Of a stretch of 9,685 bases of DNA, positions 5,205 through 9,685 are shown in pieces (positions within the stretch are counted from its first letter, which is position 1; each line of letters begins with the position of its first letter). A program made the translations under genes and the position numbers. Source of the stretch: CAYLXU01 sp964388055 (lineage in GTDB: Bacteria > Patescibacteriota > Minisyncoccia > UBA6257 > JACRHW01); the NCBI GenBank assembly GCA_964388055.1, contig CAYLXU010000033.1, positions 1 through 9,685 on the forward strand, given 5' to 3'. The notes beneath the pieces were generated by a model that worked only from the letters and a program-made list of their open reading frames with translations, was not told the origin of the DNA and searched no databases.

Positions 5205-7076
5205 TCACATTTTCGTCATAAGGAACGGAGAAAGGAAACTGGTTTTTATCGGAAATGGCTTATGGAAAATGGATTCCGGGTTGTGAAGACAAGAAACTTT
5301 TTTGAGGGGCAAGGAGACTTGATTACAACAAACCATGCATATCTTTTGGGGCATGGAATGCGAACGAGTTTTGAGGTGATAAATGAATTGAGACAGGTGT
5401 TTACTTTCGGAAAGAAACTTATACCACTTCGTCTTGTGAATCCTTTGTTCTATCATCTCGACACCTGTCTTTTTAGCTGGAAACCTATGGGGCCTATGGA
5501 TAGTTTTGAACTCATAATTTGAATCTCTTTCTACTGGGATATAGCCACTTACTATTAGTTCTCTTGGTGTAGCTACAACCTTGTCTAAGATGTTTCTTAC
5601 TATGGCTTGTTTTGCCTCAAAATTCAAGTCATCTAATACTTTACCCGCTTTTCTAGAAAATGCCTCCAGATCGCCTTCCTGAAGCATTAAAGAGGCACCC
5701 GAAGAATCATCCCGAGAGTCAGTATCCAACTTTTGAGACTCTAGAGATCGCACCCTCTCCTGAACTCCACCAACATACTCCTTAAGCTGTTCTATTGAGA
5801 GCAGTCCTGCACCATATGCCTTGTGATAACGAGCTTCCTCCGTCTTAAGCTTCGAAATATTGTTTTCTATTACCACAAGATCTACCTTTGAAGTCCCCAC
5901 CTTCTTTTTTTGATCTTTAATCCAACGATTCGTTTGTTGCTTAAGTAGGTTTGGTGAACTCATAAGCTTTTTGAGCTCTGTCCAAACGAGCTTATCTGCA
6001 ATTTTAGTATTTACTACACCCTCCCTACAATCAGGTAAAAACGGAAAACTGGATATTCTACTAGAGCAGCGATAAAACATATACTGCCCCTTAAAATAGC
6101 TTCCTCCGTGTCTTCTCCTGCCACAGACACACCAAATCCTACTAGTCAGCAAGTACTCATATTTTTTATTCCTCACCGCCAAAACAGCATTCTCTTTGAG
6201 TTGTTTCTGTGCATGTTCAAATAAATCCGTTTCTAAAATTGCGGGAGCTGGAATATAAATCCATTCCTCACGTGGTCTGATCTTTTTACTGGTTTTCTTA
6301 ATCTTCTTATATTTTTCTAACTTCTGCGGATTTTCAGGAACAATTGCCTGCGACTTTCCATATGTCGCTTTCCCAATATAAGTTTCTCTACGTAGCATTG
6401 TTTTCACCGTAGAACCAGCCCATATCCCACGCTCACTCTTTCTTGGCTTAATGCCCAATTCCTTTAATTTCCTTATTACTCCTCGAACAGTAAATCCCTC
6501 ATTTGCCACCCAAGAGAAAATCATCTTTACCACACGAGCCTCTGCTTCGTCTACTTCAAAATAGCCATGCCTCATTCCATTGCGAGGTATGTAGTTATAT
6601 CCATAAGGTGCCTCACTCACCAAAACGTTCCCTTCTCTAACTTTTCTCAGCTTTCCAAGCCTAAAACGTTCTGTAATTTTGACCCTTTCATATTCAGCAA
6701 ATAGACCCCGTACTCCATGTAAAATCTTTTCTTCTCCCGTCTTGGGTGAAGGAGTGGTTATAAATAAAATCTCTATACCAGTCTCACGCAACTCATCCAT
6801 GACTAACTCTTGAAAGGAGTAACGCCTTGCAAGTCTATCAGGATCATAAAAAAGCACCGTATCCCAAATTTTCTTTTTTGCATCTTCTCTTAGTTGATCC
6901 AATGCGGGACGTGCTAAAATATCCCCGCTCCAACCATCGTCAGTATATTCCTGAACGATTACATACCCATTTTTGTTTGCAAACTCTCTTAATACATCAA
7001 TTTGGTTTTTAATGGTCTCTTGCTGTTCCTGCAAGGTTGTAGATACTCGTGCGTATGTGGCGAGAAGCTTCTTCAT
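5205..7076 (-). CDS. Large serine recombinase (integrase), C-terminus running into host DNA
   Basis: The 623-codon frame starts at ATG 7074-7076. The N-terminal resolvase domain (about 1-145) has YARVS with catalytic Ser12 and Arg10, and the DPDRLARR motif (78-85). A recombinase DNA-binding domain follows (about 150-290, with PYGY and RGIWAGSTVKTMLRRETYIG). A zinc ribbon has Cys316, Cys318, Cys337 and Cys350, and a charged coiled coil spans about 390-455. The conserved body ends near the VSGYIPVERDSN segment (about 509-520). Residues from about 535 to 623 are read from the antisense strand of the DDAH-like gene, in exact codon register, and are not part of the family. Such enzymes catalyse one-step integration and excision at short att sites. 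The gene starts 7 bp after the tyrosine recombinase stop; an AAGAAGG lies in the last codons of that gene, so coupled translation is likely. Confidence 0.95.
   Translation of the reverse strand: MKKLLATYARVSTTLQEQQETIKNQIDVLREFANKNGYVIVQEYTDDGWSGDILARPALDQLREDAKKKIWDTVLFYDPDRLARRYSFQELVMDELRETGIEILFITTPSPKTGEEKILHGVRGLFAEYERVKITERFRLGKLRKVREGNVLVSEAPYGYNYIPRNGMRHGYFEVDEAEARVVKMIFSWVANEGFTVRGVIRKLKELGIKPRKSERGIWAGSTVKTMLRRETYIGKATYGKSQAIVPENPQKLEKYKKIKKTSKKIRPREEWIYIPAPAILETDLFEHAQKQLKENAVLAVRNKKYEYLLTSRIWCVCGRRRHGGSYFKGQYMFYRCSSRISSFPFLPDCREGVVNTKIADKLVWTELKKLMSSPNLLKQQTNRWIKDQKKKVGTSKVDLVVIENNISKLKTEEARYHKAYGAGLLSIEQLKEYVGGVQERVRSLESQKLDTDSRDDSSGASLMLQEGDLEAFSRKAGKVLDDLNFEAKQAIVRNILDKVVATPRELIVSGYIPVERDSNYEFKTIHRPHRFPAKKTGVEMIEQRIHKTKWYKFLSESKHLSQFIYHLKTRSHSMPQKICMVCCNQVSLPLKKVSCLHNPESIFHKPFPIKTSFLSPFLMTKM
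5466..5480. other. Left junction (att site) of the mobile element, approximate
   Basis: Host protein similarity on the plus strand holds through codons ending near 5471-5474. Serine-recombinase sequence on the minus strand holds up to about 5490-5520. The crossover must therefore lie near TGTCTTTTTAGC (5466-5477). Base composition also changes here. The exact crossover bases cannot be fixed without the other junction or an empty site. Confidence 0.65.
5484..5499. repeat. Short direct repeat CCTATGG just inside the element
   Basis: CCTATGG at 5484-5490 is repeated at 5493-5499 with GG between, flanked by AAAC (5481-5484) and GTTT (5503-5506) in inverted orientation. It lies about 10-30 bases from the inferred crossover, where a serine recombinase would contact its att half-site. 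It also codes for the recombinase C-terminus (HRPHRF on the minus strand), so it could be incidental. Confidence 0.4.
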
Positions 7077-7083
7077 ATATCAA

Positions 7084-8229
7084 TTATACCTTCTTATCCT
7101 TCTTATTCGTAGCATCATCTAATAAGTATTTTGCCAGTAACTTCAATTCTTCTTGTGTCATCGAAAGCTTTGTCTCCACTTGTTTTCCATCAAAATTAAG
7201 CGATCTCACAAGATCTATTTGGCGATCCTCCGTAACTTTCCCATACCCATAGGAGCTAAATGTTGTACCGATACTTTCGTGCCCCAAGTTCTGACTTATT
7301 GCCTTTTTCTCTTCTTCAGTAAGTGGCAATTTTGAGATCTCTTTGATCACGAGGTGTCTCAAAGTATGTGGGTGGTAGTACTTCACCCCAGCTTGCTCAA
7401 ATCGTTTTTGAAATATTTTTCGAACCGAAGAAGTACTTTTCCAAAATATAGGTTCAACTTCTCCAGTATTGTAGTAATTCAAGTTTTCTTTGCCGTTTTC
7501 TACCTTCGTGGCAGGAAATATAGGATCGGCTGGCTTGAATCCTTTTTGTTTTTCAAGATAATTAAACCAGTTCATAAAATACTCAGCAGGCTCCATATAC
7601 GTAGATGGTATGAAAGCAGAAATTATCAATTTTGAAAACTTTGTATGCACGCCAGCGTTAGGATCTTGGTAGATCGTCATCTTTTCCTTATCAAAACATC
7701 CAAGAGAGAGAGTCATGACCGCCGAAATCCTAGCACCCGTTAAAAACATCAAAGAGATTAACGCCTTGTCTCTCATCTCAACCTCGGTATTTCCACATAT
7801 GTTCTCAATAGTCTTTTTGACTTCCTCAATGGAGGGGGTTTCATTCCTTCGTGGTTGCGTAGCCTTCCTAATCTCCGCTTTTGTGAGGGTGAGATATTCT
7901 ACTGTCGATTGGCTTATCTTTAATTTAAAACCACCCTGCTTCGAAAGCCATTCAAAAAATACCTTCAAAAAACGCAAAATATCGTAACAGTAGGATAGGC
8001 TTATAACATTCTCTGAGTTCTTCTTTTTCTTTTTTTTAAGCCACCCAACAAATTCAGTTGCCTTGGTAGCGTTAAAATATGCAAAATCAACCATGTCTGA
8101 AAAATCTTCCCATAACCAAATTGCCTTCTCATAACACCGTATTGTATCCCCCGAAAATCCGCGAAAGTTTTTAAGATATTCGTAAAATTTTCTTTTTTGT
8201 GTTTCATTGTTGTAAGAAATTGATCCCAT
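7084..8229 (-). CDS. Tyrosine recombinase/integrase
   Basis: The 381-residue protein has an N-terminal SAM-like, core-binding part (about 10-110) and a catalytic domain (about 130-335). The active-site set is visible: Arg167 in TGARISA, a candidate Lys near 197-200, His288 and Arg291 in HPHTLRH, His317 in LGH, and the nucleophile Tyr327 in TTFSSYG, ten residues after His317 as in phage-type integrases. A lysine run (65-70) comes from an A-rich stretch and does not break the frame. The C-terminal tail (about 350-381) is helical and lysine-rich. ATG 8227-8229 is the start; no good Shine-Dalgarno is seen. It is transcribed between the HTH-zinc ribbon gene (69 bp upstream) and the serine recombinase (7 bp downstream). 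Having both recombinase classes in one operon is unusual; this enzyme may resolve, invert or excise rather than integrate. Confidence 0.95.
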   Translation of the reverse strand: MGSISYNNETQKRKFYEYLKNFRGFSGDTIRCYEKAIWLWEDFSDMVDFAYFNATKATEFVGWLKKKKKKNSENVISLSYCYDILRFLKVFFEWLSKQGGFKLKISQSTVEYLTLTKAEIRKATQPRRNETPSIEEVKKTIENICGNTEVEMRDKALISLMFLTGARISAVMTLSLGCFDKEKMTIYQDPNAGVHTKFSKLIISAFIPSTYMEPAEYFMNWFNYLEKQKGFKPADPIFPATKVENGKENLNYYNTGEVEPIFWKSTSSVRKIFQKRFEQAGVKYYHPHTLRHLVIKEISKLPLTEEEKKAISQNLGHESIGTTFSSYGYGKVTEDRQIDLVRSLNFDGKQVETKLSMTQEELKLLAKYLLDDATNKKDKKV

Positions 8230-8298
8230 ATCTTTTAATATATTAGCTTATGTGTTTAATGTGGACATTTACGACTAGTTATAAGTAATCTATTAGTC

Positions 8299-8691
8299 CT
8301 AGTGGTATACCTTAGTAAATCTATTTAACTTAGCTCCGCAGTGTACACATTTTCCTTTTATCATTGCTGATTCCGCACCGTCATTCCCAATCCTCCTCCC
8401 AGTTCTCTCTACCCTCACGGTACCGTCTCTTGCACGTACGGCAATCTTGCATCGTGGACAGAAAAACTCATCCTCCTTCAGACAGCACCTTTTCTTCTCA
8501 ATTTTTTCTTTCAAAAATTGCTTCAAATTGCTACCCATTATCAATTGCCGATATACACTACCCTCCATGATATTCAGCCCCTCAGAAATCCAACGAAAAA
8601 TAGTCTTTCTGTTTACATTAAGAAGCAAAGCTGCTTCCCCAACCGAATAACTCCTTCTTGCTCTTATAAGACGTAGGCTATACTTAGCCAT
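8299..8691 (-). CDS. Helix-turn-helix protein with C-terminal zinc ribbon
   Basis: The 130-residue protein starts at ATG 8689-8691. Residues 15-38 form an excisionase/MerR-type helix-turn-helix (YSVGEAALLLNVNRKTIFRW). A short wing and an LIMGSNLKQFL helix follow (50-60). The C-terminal half is a treble-clef or zinc-ribbon candidate with CPRC (78-81) and CVHC (115-118); two further cysteines (69, 70) lie just before it. Similar HTH-zinc ribbon proteins are known to me beside tyrosine recombinases in other integrative elements. It probably binds element DNA, as operon repressor or recombination directionality factor, but nothing here separates these roles. Its start overlaps the stop of the small upstream gene by 8 bases, indicating coupled translation. 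Confidence 0.85.
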   Translation of the reverse strand: MAKYSLRLIRARRSYSVGEAALLLNVNRKTIFRWISEGLNIMEGSVYRQLIMGSNLKQFLKEKIEKKRCCLKEDEFFCPRCKIAVRARDGTVRVERTGRRIGNDGAESAMIKGKCVHCGAKLNRFTKVYH

Positions 8692-8827
8692 GCTTTTCTT
8701 GATTATCTAATTTCACGACCTCCGCAAAAAGCACATCAAAGGCCCTGCCTAATCGCATTTCTTTTTCCTTTTCATCCGCCTCGGATTCCTTATAGATTAC
8801 TTTTAGACAACCTCTTGTATCTTTCAC
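8684..8827 (-). CDS. Small 47-codon gene overlapping the HTH gene
   Basis: A minus-strand frame from GTG 8825-8827 encodes 47 residues and ends at TAA 8684-8686, inside the first codons of the HTH gene (shared bases ATGGCTAA). The product is highly charged and helical, with REMRLGRAFDVLFAE-like character at 24-38 and a polar KLDNQEKHG end; I recognise no family. The open frame extends 7 more codons upstream of GTG to a TAG, but without a normal start codon. AGAGGG lies about 18 bases before GTG, too far for direct use. It suits instead a 3-codon ATG frame that ends in TGA overlapping the GTG, so re-initiation is possible. Real coding is likely from the tight overlap and composition; the start is uncertain. 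Confidence 0.5.
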   Translation of the reverse strand: MKDTRGCLKVIYKESEADEKEKEMRLGRAFDVLFAEVVKLDNQEKHG

Positions 8828-8839
8828 ATACTCATTGTA

Positions 8840-8876
8840 TACATCCCTCTACCGTCAATAGGTTGAGAGGGATGTA
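8840..8876. repeat. Inverted repeat (TACATCCCTCT) at the head of the recombinase operon
   Basis: TACATCCCTCT (8840-8850) is the exact reverse complement of AGAGGGATGTA (8866-8876). The 15-base middle adds ACC (8851-8853) with GGT (8861-8863), so the whole can form a 14-pair hairpin with a 2-base bulge. On the minus strand one arm holds the AGAGGG that would serve as Shine-Dalgarno for the small gene. A TTGACG (minus strand, 8853-8858) lies in the loop and TATACAAT lies 11 bases after it, too close for a standard promoter. It could be an operator, a translational switch or a recombinase site. Confidence 0.7.
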
Positions 8877-8976
8877 GAGGGAAAATAATCTTAAGACAAC
8901 GAAAAAGCCCTTATTTTATAAGGACTAGATAATCACCCTCTAAACCACTAATGACTTCGTGCGGTTTTATCCCTCT
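8843..8976. repeat. Cluster of four AGAGGGA motifs
   Basis: AGAGGGAT occurs at 8866-8873 (plus strand) and at 8843-8850 and 8969-8976 (minus strand), and AGAGGGA at 8876-8882 (plus strand). The outermost copy is in the last codons of the AbiTii gene. The concentration in 135 bp between two transcription units suggests a shared binding site, perhaps for the HTH-zinc ribbon protein; this is inference. Confidence 0.5.
8902..8926 (-). terminator. Rho-independent terminator of the AbiTii gene
   Basis: On the minus strand AGTCCTTA (8919-8926) pairs with TAAGGGCT (8906-8913) around a 5-base loop and is followed by TTTTT. It lies about 40 bases after the AbiTii stop and separates that gene from the recombinase operon. 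Confidence 0.85.
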
Positions 8977-9685
8977 TTGGGATGTAGGCTCATTTTTATT
9001 TTTGACCTATTAAATCCCCATTCAAAATTGATATAGCCCTGAAGTGCCTTGATTTTTTGGACTTCTTTGATAGTTGTTTCAATTATGGTTTGTTTTCTTA
9101 ATTGAGGATGGTTTTGTAAATCACCAATCACTTTATCTTTTAAGAGGGCAATCTTTTCATATACGGTATTAATATCGTGAAGTGTAGGTGTATACGATAC
9201 ATCTGCTTCCTTGTTTTCTGGGCTAAATAGACATCGGATGAGACGATTAGTTCTGGTATTATGTTTTCCGATTCGTATCATCTTCGTCCTTGGAAAAAGC
9301 TGTAAGTATCCATAGATGTTTTTGCGGTATTCCGTTGTACCAAGTACTGGCTCAAATTTTGATTTTTTGGGAACAGAGACTATATCGTCATTGCTTTTTG
9401 TATACGAAAGCAAAATAGCATCAGCTTCTTTTCCTTTTTCTCCCTGTACAAAACCTACGTCACGATCCCCAATACCTTCTCTTTCTAATTTCAAAGCCCA
9501 ATCAAGTAAAGAGTTTCTTACAGCATTTAATATTCCTACGAGAGCGGTACTATCAATAAATAAAGAAACATAGGTTTGGGGAAGTGGAGTCCCGCTCATT
9601 ATCTCCGCCGCAACTGAAGCTGGAAGAGACATTTCATAATTTATTAAATTACTACGAAGAAGTTCTTCGATTTCACTGATTGATT
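8967..9685 (-). CDS. AbiTii-domain abortive-infection-type protein, N-terminus outside window
   Basis: The frame is open from the right edge (base 9683 in frame) to TAA 8967-8969, giving 239 visible residues. An internal ATG at 9630-9632 is not the likely start, because the codons before it (ISEIEELLRSNLINYE) continue the domain. The first 75 or so residues match the C-terminal half of the AbiTii domain: the EIEELL helix, the LPASVAAEIM segment, then the hallmark GILNAVRNSLLDWALKLE and EGI. AbiTii was named from a two-gene abortive-infection (anti-phage) locus in Lactococcus. The other 160 or so residues (a YRKNIYGYLQLFPRTKMIRI segment, a possible winged-helix-like stretch LHDINTVYEKI, and a helical end) are unrecognised and may be the effector or a nucleic-acid-binding part. 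It has its own terminator and is likely cargo of the element. The defence role is inferred from the domain. Confidence 0.72.
   Translation of the reverse strand, partial: SISEIEELLRSNLINYEMSLPASVAAEIMSGTPLPQTYVSLFIDSTALVGILNAVRNSLLDWALKLEREGIGDRDVGFVQGEKGKEADAILLSYTKSNDDIVSVPKKSKFEPVLGTTEYRKNIYGYLQLFPRTKMIRIGKHNTRTNRLIRCLFSPENKEADVSYTPTLHDINTVYEKIALLKDKVIGDLQNHPQLRKQTIIETTIKEVQKIKALQGYINFEWGFNRSKIKMSLHPKEG

Larger units (their letters stand above)
4971..5522 (+). pseudogene. DDAH/amidinotransferase-like enzyme, truncated by element insertion
   Basis: The frame starts at ATG 4971 (Shine-Dalgarno AAGGAGG 8 bases upstream) and encodes 183 residues, about 168 of them authentic. Family features are the INPHMN motif (18-23), the DMVYTANVGW loop (61-70), the SHFRHKERR segment (79-87), FEGQGDL (111-117) and FYHLDTC (160-166) with the catalytic His162 and Asp164. 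Enzymes of this class (dimethylarginine dimethylaminohydrolases, amidinotransferases, arginine deiminases) act on guanidino substrates through a Cys nucleophile near the C-terminus and are about 260-300 residues long. Here the sequence leaves the family right after HLDTCLF and ends 15 codons later in foreign DNA, so the nucleophile is lost. The missing part should lie past the other end of the element, beyond the window. The exact substrate cannot be told. Confidence 0.85.
5472..9685 (-). mobile_element. Integrated element with serine and tyrosine recombinases and AbiTii cargo (right end outside window)
   Basis: It begins at the broken DDAH-like gene. All of its genes are on the minus strand: serine recombinase, tyrosine recombinase, HTH-zinc ribbon protein, a small overlapping gene, then an AbiTii-domain gene. 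The A+T content is visibly higher than in the chromosomal part. No conjugation, replication, capsid or transposase gene is seen in this 4.2-kb portion, so its full class (integrative element, prophage remnant or defence island) cannot be decided. The recombinases appear intact. Confidence 0.8.

Noticed and set aside
8018..8037. A-rich (minus strand) lysine run in the tyrosine recombinase as a possible frameshift
   Set aside because: The frame stays open on both sides with sensible core-binding and catalytic domains, so no shift is needed.
8237..8246. Palindrome TAATATATTA upstream of the tyrosine recombinase
   Set aside because: It is simple A/T sequence in an A+T-rich spacer and does not align with any promoter element.
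8304..8311. Palindrome GGTATACC near the end of the HTH-zinc ribbon gene
   Set aside because: It is 8 bp long and fully explained by the last codons of the protein (KVYH); chance is sufficient.

Overview
The window reads as two unlike pieces of DNA joined near base 5470. The left half (1 to about 5470) looks like the chromosome of a small-genome bacterium. The gene content (TPM-domain coiled-coil protein, PspA, TM-helix membrane protein), short spacers and standard code with UGA as stop fit a Candidate Phyla Radiation (Patescibacteria) organism. That placement is inference from style, because no rRNA or other taxonomic marker is present. The right half (about 5470 to 9685) is visibly more A+T-rich, is coded entirely on the minus strand, and is an integrated mobile element whose far end lies outside the window.

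Chromosomal part, left to right: the start of an unrecognised membrane-anchored or secreted protein (minus strand, cut by the window edge); a tRNA-Ala(CGC) on the minus strand with encoded CCA; a structured leader and a five-helix membrane protein resembling the membrane part of MscS-type channels, closed by a terminator; a 797-residue TPM-domain protein with one membrane helix, a long coiled coil and a Ser/Gly/Trp tail; and a PspA/IM30 protein. The TPM and pspA genes each have their own terminator and start from strikingly similar promoters, which suggests co-regulation in an envelope-stress response. The last host gene is a DDAH/amidinotransferase-like enzyme. It is intact up to its conserved FYHLDTC motif (catalytic His and Asp) and then runs into foreign sequence, so its nucleophile-bearing C-terminal part is missing.

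Mobile element: next to the junction lies a large serine recombinase, whose reading frame continues about 89 codons across the junction into the antisense strand of the broken host gene. Upstream of it in the same direction are a tyrosine recombinase (7 bp away), a helix-turn-helix/zinc-ribbon protein and a small 47-codon gene that overlaps the HTH start by 8 bases. The four genes look like one transcription unit, headed by a strong hairpin built from AGAGGGAT repeats. Upstream of that, closed by its own terminator, is a probable cargo gene: an AbiTii-type abortive-infection domain fused to an unrecognised C-terminal domain, cut by the right edge.

The element most likely entered by serine-recombinase integration into the conserved catalytic codons of the DDAH-like gene. 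It carries a second (tyrosine) recombinase and at least one candidate anti-phage gene. That combination is the most interesting content of the window.
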